64,000 bases of DNA, from the NCBI RefSeq assembly GCF_963678635.1, contig NC_087064.1, positions 4,688,411 to 4,752,410 of the forward strand, read 5' to 3'. Made by a program: the position numbers and the translations under genes. This DNA is from Symsagittifera roscoffensis (lineage: Eukaryota; Xenacoelomorpha; Acoela; Convolutidae). Below are positions 9,651-19,854 of this stretch, in pieces. The notes beneath the pieces are model-generated. The model was not told the DNA's origin. It made no database searches and was given only the letters and a program-made list of their open reading frames with translations. The first letter of the stretch is position 1; every line of letters begins with the position of its first letter.

Positions 9651-10117
9651 TACGACATCAAGACTACGGAGTCGAACCTACTTGAGACAGCTTCGGGCTG
9701 AATGCCCATTCTAGAGTACCGGCGGTGCGGTTCGACATGAACGTGCAAACCTTCCGGTTGTACCGTGATAGCTTTTTAAGAAAACTCGAGAAAACTTCCT
9801 GGTACGCTCTCCGAACGAGGCTTAGCTAACCGAGTAAAGGGGGGCAACTAGGGGGACAAAAACACGAGCAAAAAGACAAAAAGCAAAACAAAAACAAAAA
9901 AAAAAGAATAGAAAAAGGAACAAAAACCATAAAACGAAAAAGACAGTGACTTTGACACCAGATTAGTTGGATCAAACCTTTATATTAATTAAATAGTATA
10001 CCCATAATGTTTTACAAGTTCGATCGTTTCGATCAACCTAGTAATTTAACCCAGTAACATTAATAAAGAGCCCGAGTGTGGGGCGTTGTCAAGGGTTTTC
10101 AGATAGCTTGGAACTTA

Positions 10118-10325
10118 GCTGAACCAATAGGAGACTTGACTGGAAGAGGTGACCAGCCGAGTGGGAAAGTGGTTCAGGAGCACTTGAGCTGAACCAATAG
10201 GAGACTTGACTGGAAGAGGTGACCAGCCGAGTGGGAAAGTGGTTCAGGAGCACTTGAGCTGAACCAATAGGAGACTGGACTGGAAGAGGTGACCAGTCGA
10301 GTGGGCAAGTAGCCAAGAAGGATTT
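10118..10325 (+). repeat. 70-bp tandem repeat, three copies
   Basis: The unit starts gctgaaccaatagga at 10118, 10188 and 10258. The first two copies are nearly identical; the third is more diverged and decays near 10325. Confidence 0.85.
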
Positions 10326-11179
10326 GGCAGTTCTCGAGTTCTCAAGTTGGGCAGAACGGGTATCGTTAAAATTCACATTACATTATAGGAAATAAGTGTA
10401 AAATTGGATAAACGATATCCCCCGGTTTTGAGAAACGTTTTTACTTGAGCAGGCCTGGAGACGGGTCTACGGTTTTCTCTTGAGAGGTTTAGCACCCGGC
10501 GCTTAAGGTAATTTTAGGTTTAAGAAGGGGGGCTAAAAAGGGGGGAGGTTAGAAGGGGGGCTGGTTAAGTTAGAGGTTGGCGGTTGTAAATTGTAAAAAG
10601 GGGGGAAATTAGAGTAACTAATTAGTCTACATCGTTGATTTAGTTACATTAGTCATTTACACGCGTTGGTCATAGGAAGCGGATATCCAAAATTGGAATT
10701 AGGTTAAGGTAGGTACCCTGGTCGGATCGGTAGGGGGGAACGGACATAGACAGTTTTTGTGATACCCCATAAGATCGCTAGCAGGGGGGAAGGAAACGCG
10801 TGGCAATTAGGTACCAGACATTTTTTCGATAGAAGGTAGACATTTGTCACCTTTGAATTTTAGGTGGGCTCATCTTTCCGTTTTTATTACTTTTTCTAGC
10901 TTGGATTTTTGTTGCATTTTGGTGAGGATTTGTGTTTAGTTTTTATACGAACAGGTGATCATAAGATACCTGCGCACAGGTTTTGGTCTCAAGTTGCTTG
11001 GAACATTGAAAGAGAGGTAATTAAAAAGAAATAAGAAAAAGGGGGGGGGGCAGCATTTGGCTTTTAAGAGAGGGTTTTTGGGAAAATTTTACTAGAGCTT
11101 GAGTGGTGGTACAAGGTACAGTGAATCAAGAAGTCCCCATAACGAAGAAGAAAGAGGTCCCACCGCTCAGACACTTGTC

Positions 11180-11930
11180 AACAGTCTTGGGACAGTGCCA
11201 AAGAAGTCCTGGGACAGTGTTGGACCAGAACAGTCTTGATACAGTCTTGGGACAGTGGTCTTGGGACAGTGGTCTTGGGACAGTGGTCTTGGGACAGTGG
11301 TCTTGGGACAGTGGTCGTGGGACAGTGGTCTTGGGACAGTGGTCTTGGGACAGGGGTCTTGGGACAGGGTCTTGGGACAGTGGTCTTGGGACAGTGGTCT
11401 TGGGACAAGGGTCTTGGGACAGGGTCTTGGGACAAGGGTCTTGGGACAGTGGTCTTGGGACAGTGGTCTTGGGACAAGGGTCTTGGGACAGGGTCTTGGA
11501 ACAAGGGTCTTGGGACAGTGGTCTTGGGACAGTGGTCTTGGGACAAGGGTCTTGGGACAGGGTCTTGGGACAAGGGTCTTGGGACAGTGGTCTTGGGACA
11601 GTAGTCTTGGGACACTAGCCTTGGGATAGTAGTCTTGGGACAGTAGTCTTGGGACACTAGCCTTGGGACAGTAGTCTTGGGACACTAGCCTTGGGACACT
11701 AGCCTTGGGACACTAGTCTTGGGACACTAGCCTTGGGACAGTAGTCTTGGGACACTAGCCTTGGGACACTAGCCTTGGGACAGTAGTCTTGGGACACTAG
11801 CCTTGGGACAGTAGTCTTGGGACACTGGTCTTGGGACACTAGCCTTGGGACAGCAGTCTTGGGACACTGGTATTGGGTTACTAGCCTTGGGACAGTAGCC
11901 TTGGGATAGTACTCTCAGGACAAGGGTCTT
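11180..11930 (+). repeat. 14-bp minisatellite array in leader of element A
   Basis: The unit is gtcttgggacagtg with variants (gacaaggg, gacacta), about 50 copies. The left half is mainly the cagtg and caagg forms, the right half the cactagc form, and a degenerate tail reaches 12010. It reads open in several frames only because of its composition. Confidence 0.9.
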
Positions 11931-12291
11931 GGAACACTGACGAAGTACTGGGACAATACCGAACAGTCTTGGGACAGTAGAAAGAAGCCTGGTACGGTAC
12001 AAAGAAGAGTGGGGACGGTAACTGGAAGTCATAGGACAGTATAAAAATTGAAGTAAAATTACAACAAGTTGTTTTAAGACAGAATTAAGACAGAACAAGA
12101 CTAATTGGAACCCGGTACGGTTGGGACCACAAATAAAGAAAGTTACTCGAAGATTTTAGAGAACTGGAACAAGGTTTTTATCACGTTGTATATTTTCTTT
12201 TAAGAATTTGTTTCCACAAAATTTTTTTATTCTTAGAATAGAATTGTGTATATAATAATATTGTAAATAAGAGCAATTGTAAATAGAAATA

Positions 12292-12999
12292 ATGAGACGG
12301 AGTAGGGTACCGGTGCTTGAAAAAAGGTCAAGTGGATCAAACACGAAATATAACTCGTCGCTGCGTGGAACGACATCAAGGGGCCCAAGCAAAACAAAAA
12401 ATAACTTTTCAGTTAGCATGGTCAGCACGAGGAGTGGCACCGAGAGCAAGATGCGAGAAGATGCGAGGGAAAAACAGGTGGAGCCTACAATCGAAATCGA
12501 CCTAGAGACACCAGACCAGAGCGTAGATGAACTGGAGAAAAAGACGACGGAGTCAACTCCAATGCCCAATGCAGAAGAACCAAACCCGAAACCCATAGAG
12601 TTCTCACCAATAGACAATGTGGAAGATGCAATAAGCAACACTGAAGAAACGGTGAAAGAAGACTCTCAAGTAAAAAAGACATCTTTTACAGAAAGGTTGG
12701 CGATGATGGTCGGAATAAAAACGAAAGAAAACATGACTGAAGAACCAAAAGCTGAAAGAGCACGAACATTTGGGACAGTGAGCACGAAGACGACAGAAGC
12801 CAATCCAAGAGAGGAACAAAATAAAGCAGAAGCTACGGCCGAAGACAGACCGACGGCTGACCATGAAGAGGCTACTATTGAGCTAGGTGACTTGATGGCG
12901 AAACTGAATAAGATCGACAAAAAAACTGAAGCACAGCGAAGAGGACAGAGAAGTGATAAGAAAAGAATTAAGATACAACAAACACGATTATCTGGATAG
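12292..12999 (+). CDS. element A gag N-terminal ORF
   Basis: 235 codons from ATG (12292), charged and probably disordered, rich in E, K and T, ending in a short helical segment (KKRIKIQQTRL). The block MVSTRSG matches MVETRSQ of the element B counterpart. Its end overlaps the main gag frame (one base downstream) by 47 nt. Either a frameshift joins the two or an indel split them. No catalytic motif. Confidence 0.7.
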   Translation: MRRSRVPVLEKRSSGSNTKYNSSLRGTTSRGPSKTKNNFSVSMVSTRSGTESKMREDAREKQVEPTIEIDLETPDQSVDELEKKTTESTPMPNAEEPNPKPIEFSPIDNVEDAISNTEETVKEDSQVKKTSFTERLAMMVGIKTKENMTEEPKAERARTFGTVSTKTTEANPREEQNKAEATAEDRPTADHEEATIELGDLMAKLNKIDKKTEAQRRGQRSDKKRIKIQQTRLSG

Positions 13000-15301
13000 T
13001 TATTTTAACCTGGCTAAGGCAACAGATGAGAGACTCAAGGAGATGTCAGATAAGGTAGAAACCACCAATGAAGAACCAGATAAGAACATCAAAAAAGATA
13101 TGCAACAGTTGAAAAACCGATATGATGATGTCAACAGCCAATTAGGTAGCCTGGAAAAGAGAATGGACACAATGAGCAAGAATCAGGCCGAAAGTTCATG
13201 TGCAATACAGACGAAATTGGATGCAATCTTGAGAAATTCTACCTCACAAGAAAGACCGGCAGCGGATCGCACGCAAGGCACCAGAGTTGACTTTGTGGAA
13301 CCACAAAGGGGCAAACGGCAATCGGCATCGTTGCCCTTAACCCGGGATACGGTGAGCATAGCACCAACAGCTGCTAAAACAATCATGAAGAATGGAACGT
13401 CAAGTACAACGACTTGCCCGGGGGACTCAACAGCTAACAGCAACGCAGGTCCGGATGCTATGACATGGGCAAGCACTTGGGAGATGATGAACAGGACTCT
13501 AGAGGCCTTCGCCACGAGGAACACTGACTCGAGCGATAGGAGGGACGGAAAATCAAGAAAAACTTTCAAGAAGCCAAAGGAATTCAAAGACGACTCCGAT
13601 GGATGCATCGACACTTGGGTGGAAGTGATGAGATTACACCTAGAGCAAGATAACTTAAATGATGAAAGACAAGCATGCACAGCCATACTCAGCAATTTAG
13701 AAGGCACGGCATTAAAATGCGTGGTCGCAAAGAAAGAAGAAGAACGCGACACCGCGGACAAGATCTTCGAGATATTGCTGAATCGATTCGGGTCAGGCAT
13801 GAAGGGTCACCAAGCGATGATGCGATTTGAAAAGAGAAGGCAGAGGGACGACGAGTCAATAGATCGGTTCCTAGATGATCTCGAGAGCTTGAGAAGAAGA
13901 AGTGACCCAGAGGAGTCGACAAACAGAAGAAACTTTAGCATTGCCTCGAAGTTCATTGATGGGGTAAAAAGTGACGACTTAAGGACAATGTTAGCAACAT
14001 ACTACACATTGTCGAAAGACAGCGCACCAACCCCAGAAGAAATGAGACAGAAATCAAGGGAATACATGCTGATGAAGCCCAAGAAATACTCATATTCAGA
14101 AAACAGGAACACACAGGGGGGAGGCCAACCCCAGAGGTCATCATGGTACAAACCAAGAGATGATATGGACAAGCGCAGATCATGCGCGAACTGCGGGTCA
14201 GCGGACCACCACGTGGCTGACTGCACAACATACAAACAAGGCATGAAGAGCCTAGGATACGCACCGGATGAGGATGACATGAGCCAGATGGAGGAACACG
14301 AGTACTATAGTGGCTTAATCATCAAGATAGGCGCAAGATGCTTCTTCTGTAACCAGGAGGGGCACTTCAGAATGGATTGTCCCTTGTTCTGGGAAGCGGT
14401 CAAGGACCAGAGTCACCCCAAACATAAGTTGGCATTAGCGGCAGTGCAGAATCAGCGGAATAGACAAAACGAGATTGAATCTAGGAACTTAGGAGCACCA
14501 AGCACGGAATTGCCGACGAAAACAGTGAAAGCTGTAACACATGTTAATGGTGCGATAGAGTCCGCGGCCAGGAACTCTCTAGAGATAAACTATGAGAAAG
14601 CGGCAACGGAAGCAATTGCCAAAGTGAAACAGGATCTGGCTGCGAAAGAAATAGAGCAACGACTGAAGCTGGAGATCGAAAGACAGAATTTCAATGAGGC
14701 ATTAACCGGATCAAACCCAACACCAGAGGCTGTACCAGGCTCAACAAAGACCGGGAATTGTAACACTGTAAAAATTGTGATGGGAAAGCCATTCGGCATA
14801 TCGAAAATCGGGGCCAGAATAATGTCGATAATCACAGTGGGCGGCCACGAGGTAACCAGAAACTTGAGCGAACCGAGCGACCAGAAAATAATGCACATTG
14901 ACGTGTACGCAGATTACTTGAGTTGTATAAGCCCACAAACGACTTCTAGAGCGCTGAGAGCACTACTCACGAGAGGGGGCAGCAAGTCGGTCCGTGTTGA
15001 CAACAGGTATACTGAAGCTTATGGTCCACACGAGGTGATGCTAAATATAGATGGAATAAACATCTATACCAAGACAATGATAACATGTGACGAAGACCTA
15101 ATTGGGCAAATCTACGTAGGGAAAGAAGAGTTGAAAGTGAGATCGATTGGACACTGCGCTATGCTTGAAGAAGATGCGATGCACATCGGGACAGAGGCAG
15201 ATGTGACAGGGCACGTGCTAGACATAAGTGGCAAAAAGACTCAACTACGTGGGCTACTTGATACGGGAGCAGTCTTGAGCGTCATACCAATCGAAACTTG
15301 A
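12953..15301 (+). CDS. gag: element A gag (capsid, nucleocapsid) and protease N-terminus
   Basis: 782 codons with no ATG at the frame start. In order: a coiled-coil segment, a linker, a capsid-type region (DGCIDTWVEVMRLHLEQ, IFEILLNRFGSG, FLDDLESLRRRS) like the retrotransposon gag domain, and two CCHC knuckles of spacing CX2CX4HX4C (CANCGSADHHVADC and CFFCNQEGHFRMDC). It ends with the retropepsin active-site block LLDTGAVLSVIP. A TGA at 15299-15301 then cuts the frame inside the protease. Element B has TAG at the same codon. Gag would form the particle and bind RNA. Confidence 0.9.
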   Translation: MIRKELRYNKHDYLDSYFNLAKATDERLKEMSDKVETTNEEPDKNIKKDMQQLKNRYDDVNSQLGSLEKRMDTMSKNQAESSCAIQTKLDAILRNSTSQERPAADRTQGTRVDFVEPQRGKRQSASLPLTRDTVSIAPTAAKTIMKNGTSSTTTCPGDSTANSNAGPDAMTWASTWEMMNRTLEAFATRNTDSSDRRDGKSRKTFKKPKEFKDDSDGCIDTWVEVMRLHLEQDNLNDERQACTAILSNLEGTALKCVVAKKEEERDTADKIFEILLNRFGSGMKGHQAMMRFEKRRQRDDESIDRFLDDLESLRRRSDPEESTNRRNFSIASKFIDGVKSDDLRTMLATYYTLSKDSAPTPEEMRQKSREYMLMKPKKYSYSENRNTQGGGQPQRSSWYKPRDDMDKRRSCANCGSADHHVADCTTYKQGMKSLGYAPDEDDMSQMEEHEYYSGLIIKIGARCFFCNQEGHFRMDCPLFWEAVKDQSHPKHKLALAAVQNQRNRQNEIESRNLGAPSTELPTKTVKAVTHVNGAIESAARNSLEINYEKAATEAIAKVKQDLAAKEIEQRLKLEIERQNFNEALTGSNPTPEAVPGSTKTGNCNTVKIVMGKPFGISKIGARIMSIITVGGHEVTRNLSEPSDQKIMHIDVYADYLSCISPQTTSRALRALLTRGGSKSVRVDNRYTEAYGPHEVMLNIDGINIYTKTMITCDEDLIGQIYVGKEELKVRSIGHCAMLEEDAMHIGTEADVTGHVLDISGKKTQLRGLLDTGAVLSVIPIET

Positions 15302-16306
15302 GAGCGGATGGGCTTTGATAAAGGTGATTTGATAGATTCGAGAATACGGCTGCCAGCAGCAAACAAAGGGGCCTTTCGGGTGCTGGGAAGGACGCCGATA
15401 ATAGCCCTCAACTTGGGGGAACGTAACCTGTGGATGAGCTTTATCGTGGTAGAAAACCTAGATGAATCTGACCAATTCATTTTGGGCAGAGACTTCATCA
15501 GGAATTTCGACGTAACGATTGACCTAAATAACGCAATGTTCAGGATACGGAACCCGGATAGGAGGTACGCAATCAAACCGGTAAATTTAATAATGGCAAA
15601 TGAAAACAAAGCACCGGTATTCTTGAGTAGGAGGGTGAGGCTAAAAGCTAATGAAGCGGCAATCGTAAGCTTGAGGATGAAAAATTACAATGAACTAAGT
15701 GACAACAAGCAAGTGTGTATAGTTCCGAATCCTAATAGTCAAAGTGCTGCTGTTTTAGGAAGATCATTCTCGATAACGAAGAGCGGCCTCTGCGTCAGTG
15801 TCTTGTTGAATACCCTTGATATACCGATCACGATACAGAGAGGGAGGAAACTGGGATATGCTTTACCGGTTAAAACTCGATATGAAACGATTGAGAACTC
15901 AAAACAAAATGAAGTTGTTGATTGTCCCAATCACAGGGACAAAATTTGTATCTTGAGACGATTGCAGAAAATAAAAGATTCTTCAGGTCTTATTAAATCA
16001 CTTAAGTCAGAAACGGACGATGGGCTGTCGAGCTGTTCGAACTTTCCAGAGCGACCCACACTAGATGAAATGCAAACTGATAAACCGGTTCTGCCGGAGA
16101 TTGAACATTTGAGGGGCAAACTGAAAGATGAACAGCTCGAAGCCATCAAGGACGTACTAGAGCGGAACGAGGAAGTTTTTTCGAGGCATAAGGCGGATAT
16201 CGGGTGTTGTAATTTCGTTGAGCATGAAATAGAACTTGAGGAAAACGCGGTACCACACAGGGAGGGGGCGAGGCGCATGACCCACACACAAATCGGACGC
16301 GTGTAG
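15302..16306 (+). CDS. pol: element A protease C-terminal part and start of RT
   Basis: The same frame continues after the TGA: ERMGF, then protease sequence (GRTPIIALNLGERNLWMSF, FILGRDFIRNFDV), a linker, and the RT lead-in (LPEIEHLRGKL, VFSRHKADIGC, VEHEIELEE, PHREGARRM). A one-base insertion and a short deletion near 16280-16310 end the frame. The protease stays homologous to element B over its whole length. Confidence 0.85.
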   Translation, partial: ERMGFDKGDLIDSRIRLPAANKGAFRVLGRTPIIALNLGERNLWMSFIVVENLDESDQFILGRDFIRNFDVTIDLNNAMFRIRNPDRRYAIKPVNLIMANENKAPVFLSRRVRLKANEAAIVSLRMKNYNELSDNKQVCIVPNPNSQSAAVLGRSFSITKSGLCVSVLLNTLDIPITIQRGRKLGYALPVKTRYETIENSKQNEVVDCPNHRDKICILRRLQKIKDSSGLIKSLKSETDDGLSSCSNFPERPTLDEMQTDKPVLPEIEHLRGKLKDEQLEAIKDVLERNEEVFSRHKADIGCCNFVEHEIELEENAVPHREGARRMTHTQIGRV

Positions 16307-16517
16307 AAAAGATGACATGATAGAACCATCCAAGTCACCGTGGGCGTGTGGAGTAGTGAGGGCCAAAAAGAAAGGCGACCAGTTGAGGTTTTGTTGTGAC
16401 TTTCGATACCTGAACTCCGTCACGGTGAAGGATGCCTATCCCATACCTAGGATTGATGAGAGCCTCTCGAAGTTAGGTGATGCAAAATTTTTTACGACTC
16501 TTGATTTAGGCTCGTGA
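16307..16517 (+). pseudogene. element A RT remnant (fingers/palm start only)
   Basis: The second frame holds MIEPSKSPWACGVV, LRFCCDFRYLN and FFTTLDLGS, the first RT motifs including the first catalytic Asp region. The sequence then jumps at about 16514 to the region before integrase. The YVDD box and RNaseH present in element B are missing, a loss of roughly 1 kb. Element A therefore has no working RT of its own. Confidence 0.9.
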
Positions 16518-18360
16518 AGGAGACGCTCAAGGCAAAAGGCTATGATCTTAACCAGGTGGAAGCAGGAACTGCACAGATAGATGATGACTTAATGAGGTTG
16601 CTCGAGAAACTATCAGATGATAAGCCCGTGATCCAAGAGAAGGGTAAAGAGGAACCGGAAGTCACTATACTTCGGAGAAAAGAGACAGTGAACGATACTA
16701 ACTCATCAAGAGGAAGCGTCACTGACAGCAAAGATGTCGTGCGGTCACTAGTTGACAAAATCCCCGAAGACATTCTGGAGCAGACCAAGGTTAGGAAAAA
16801 GAAAGCGACGTTCAAAGAAGATACTGAACACCTGGGACTAGGTCAAGAGTCCGGGGAGTGTTCCAGGTTCACGGAAGAAGGAACCGGAGAAGGAAAATTG
16901 TCCGGGGAGCGTGAAGGATGGGATGAAGACTCGGATGAGAGCAGCGAAAACCGAGACAGTCTGTGCATGATATTGGCGGAAGAGAAGACAAGGCACCACG
17001 ACAGGGAGTTACAGACGGATCCATCTTCAGGAACATACAACATGGACATACAGGAGATGCGAGGTGGTGAGGAACTTGAGAAAATTGCGGTTGCAAGGAA
17101 ACCATTCAGGGAACTATCATGCAACTCAAACATCAGAACGAATCTGGTGCCAGAAGATGATATGAAAATCGTGAAAAGGATGATATGCGTGAAACTGAGT
17201 GATGACATCCACAACCCTGGTGAGATGAATGGACAGATCATGGCGCTAAAGGAGCATGTCAAGGCGAGATATAGGCTGTCAGACCTAATAAGAGCCCAGA
17301 AGAATGACAAAATGACAAGTAACCTCTCCAAATGGATCCAGTCGGGGGTCAAGGAGAAGGGGGAACTTGAGGAAGACAGCTACAAGATCTTGAGCCAGTT
17401 CTACAAAGAAAAGAAAGACTTACTTTATCACACAGCTGATGGGGTGGTAGCGTGCAAGAGGAGAGATGAGGAAAAGATATTACACAAACACAACCTCATC
17501 ATACTACCACAATTGTACCAGACGGAGGTGCTTTTCAGATCACACGACCAGATGGGCCACCAGGGGATAGACAAAGTACAACAAAGGATACTTCACAGGT
17601 TTGATTGGCCAGGAATGAGAAAAGCTTGCGAGAGATGGGTGAATGCCTGCCTGGCATGTCTCCAGGTAAAAGACCCAAGGAAGATGAATTTTCCCCTCAA
17701 GTCCGTTGAGAGCTCAGAGTTCAATGAAGTGGTGCAGATAGACCATCAAAAAATCTGCATGACAGAGTCGGGATATAACCAGATACTGGTTATAATAGAT
17801 CACTTCACAAAGTTGGCGGAAGCGGTTCCGTGCCAGACAGCCTCGGCCGAAGAGACATGTGATCATCTGATAACGCATTGGATATCGCGGTATGGTTGTC
17901 CAATGACTTTTCAGTCGGACAACGGCAAAGCTTTCGTGGGGGACTTGACAAAAGAATTGATGAAGAGATCGCACATTGCTCAAGCACACTCGACGACCTA
18001 TCATCCACAGACCAATGGGTTGGTAGAGAGACAGAACAGGACACTGGTCAACATGTTAAGGGTGTACTGCTCAAGATACATGACGGACTGGGACAAATAT
18101 CTGCCACAGGTAGTAGGAGCCTACAACAGTACACAGCACTCAACGACGGACATCAGTCCTTTCATGATGTTGACGGGCAGGGAGAGAGCAATGCCTCTGA
18201 CATTCTTTTACCCGGAATACGAAGGGAAAAGGACGTCACCTCAGGCATACGTGAAAGAAGCGATCAAAAGACAACAGGAGTTGAACGAGCTATGCAGGAG
18301 GAACACGGCGCAAGCGCAAATGAGGCAACGCAGGAAATATGACGAAAAATATTACGAGCA
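16514..18360 (+). CDS. pol: element A acidic linker plus integrase core
   Basis: The first 200 or so codons are a charged, acidic linker (VKETLKAKGYDL onward) not seen in element B. It is followed by the integrase zinc domain (HDQMGHQG with CLACLQVK) and the catalytic core: D in QIDHQKICM, D in FQSDNGKAF, E in NGLVERQNRT. The core is complete, including YNSTQHST and FFYPEYEG. The frame changes near 18350-18372, just before the C-terminal box VGQYVW. Confidence 0.88.
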
Positions 18361-19854
18361 AAGCCATATGAAGTGGGCCAATACGTGTGGGTCTTCCAAA
18401 ATGTCATACCGCCCAAGGGAACAAAGAAACTACTCAAGAAGTGGAGGGGACCATTCATGATAACGGAGGTTCATCAACAAGGACGGTTCTATCGCTTGAG
18501 TACTGGGCGAGCGGCACATTATGAAAATCTGAAGCCTCACGTCCCGTCCCCAGAGGATTGGTGCATACCGAAGGACATGGAGGGTCTTGAGTACCTGGTG
18601 GTAGAGCCAGCGTGTGAAGTGAATGAAAAAGGCACCAGAGAGAAAAATGATGGTAATGAGAACTTGAGTTTGGACGACAACGAAAAGATAGGAGGGGAGT
18701 CTGATGCAGGATCATTTGTAGAAGAAGACTGGAACGACCCGGAGCAAGATGAGGTGCCGACGTGGATGGAGCCGGATCGACCGAAACCACCGGAAACCAG
18801 GACTGGCAATCGTAAACGCACCGGCATGAGGTACAACAGGTACGGGGATGACTTCTTGATCGATAAGATACAGCCAGACAAATTGGGCGAGGAACTACTG
18901 AGCGCAGGCGAACTGGAAGCCGGAGAGGAATGGCAGGTCATTGACGATGGTGGACACTATCCGCAGGAAGACCACTCGACGCCGGAATTAGAGGCGGATC
19001 TCGAGCAGAGTGAGATAGAGAGGAGGGAGAACACGAACTTGAGGATACTAGAGTGGATGCGCGATGTCAAAGACGAGAGCCACGAAGGACAAAGCATTCA
19101 ACAAGTCGATGTATCAGCGGCAAATTACACGAAGACAGAGGACCCTCTTTTCGGTTGGACGGCAACAGACAGGCCACTGGACATTCCTCAGGACAATTCA
19201 GACCCGACAACATCGACGGGGACGTCGATAAATATTTTTGTCCGGGGAGTGGGGGTAGGACTTACCCACACCGAAAATTTGATGATAAAGAAGCTCAAGG
19301 AAGTGAGAGAAACAAGCGAATTGGAACTGGAAGAAGAAGAGCCGGAGCCTACCATAGGTCGGAATTTCAAAACGAAATTTGAAATACCCAATGAGTACTC
19401 GGAGAACATCATGATAACGGATAGTGACTTCATCCTGTCAAACAGGACTAGCGCGATCTGCATCACGGCGGACATGAGTTTCAAATCAAGATTGGAAGCT
19501 GACTTCAGAAGAGAGTACCAGAACGTGGAGTTTCTGTTCAGACAGAGACCAGGACTAGGAGGGATGGCAGCGCTTCCACCATCAGTAGCACAAGTCCCGG
19601 GCAAATATCTGTGCTTCCTAGTGACGAGGGTCAATGACAGGAACACAATTGATCCCGAACACGTGATGTTGGCACTAACAAGACTACGAGACTTCATGAT
19701 TGAAAGAGGAATAACGGAGGTCTCAATGCCGGTGTATGACCCAAACAGGGGCAAACTGAGTTCGAGGGAATTGTACGCTATCCTACATGTAGTCTTTGCG
19801 GAAACTGAGATAATGGTGTATCTGCACAAAAAATACTACTTGAGCATCGCCTGA
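18361..19854 (+). CDS. element A integrase C-terminus fused to macro-domain-like module
   Basis: The frame opens with KPYEVGQYVWVFQN and the integrase GPF/Y-type box (WRGPFMITEVH, AHYENLKPH). An acidic, disordered segment of about 200 residues follows. The last 140 residues (about 19420-19830) resemble macro domains of the TARG1/OARD1 type: ICITADMSFKSRLEADF, PGKYLCFLVTR, LTRLRDFMIERGITEVSMP, LYAILHVVFAETEIMVYL. The Asp of the TARG1 loop is replaced (VYDPNRGKL), so ADP-ribose hydrolase activity is doubtful. The central polypurine-like tract lies in this frame (19240-19271). Confidence 0.75.
   Translation, partial: KPYEVGQYVWVFQNVIPPKGTKKLLKKWRGPFMITEVHQQGRFYRLSTGRAAHYENLKPHVPSPEDWCIPKDMEGLEYLVVEPACEVNEKGTREKNDGNENLSLDDNEKIGGESDAGSFVEEDWNDPEQDEVPTWMEPDRPKPPETRTGNRKRTGMRYNRYGDDFLIDKIQPDKLGEELLSAGELEAGEEWQVIDDGGHYPQEDHSTPELEADLEQSEIERRENTNLRILEWMRDVKDESHEGQSIQQVDVSAANYTKTEDPLFGWTATDRPLDIPQDNSDPTTSTGTSINIFVRGVGVGLTHTENLMIKKLKEVRETSELELEEEEPEPTIGRNFKTKFEIPNEYSENIMITDSDFILSNRTSAICITADMSFKSRLEADFRREYQNVEFLFRQRPGLGGMAALPPSVAQVPGKYLCFLVTRVNDRNTIDPEHVMLALTRLRDFMIERGITEVSMPVYDPNRGKLSSRELYAILHVVFAETEIMVYLHKKYYLSIA
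19213..19271 (+). promoter_or_regulatory. candidate central polypurine tract with hairpin, element A
   Basis: The hairpin atcgac-ggggac-gtcgat is followed by a T-run and GTCCGGGGAGT (19240-19250), the core found next to the 3' LTR (29685-29695). The block through 19271 is identical in element B (41988-42019) although flanking coding sequence differs. It sits at 48% of the element's length. Confidence 0.6.

Larger units (their letters stand above)
9651..12291 (+). other. leader of element A (non-coding, repeat-rich)
   Basis: About 2.6 kb lies between the primer site and gag. It holds a 70-bp tandem repeat (10118-10325), G-rich runs, and a large array of 14-bp units (11180-11930). The apparent ORFs across the array are translations of the tandem repeat in several frames on both strands, not genes. 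Confidence 0.8.

Noticed and set aside
11103-12098. Long overlapping ORFs on both strands (repeats of LGTVVLGQ and CPKTLVPRP)
   Set aside because: They are translations of the 14-bp minisatellite in several frames; a unit without stop codons gives open frames everywhere.
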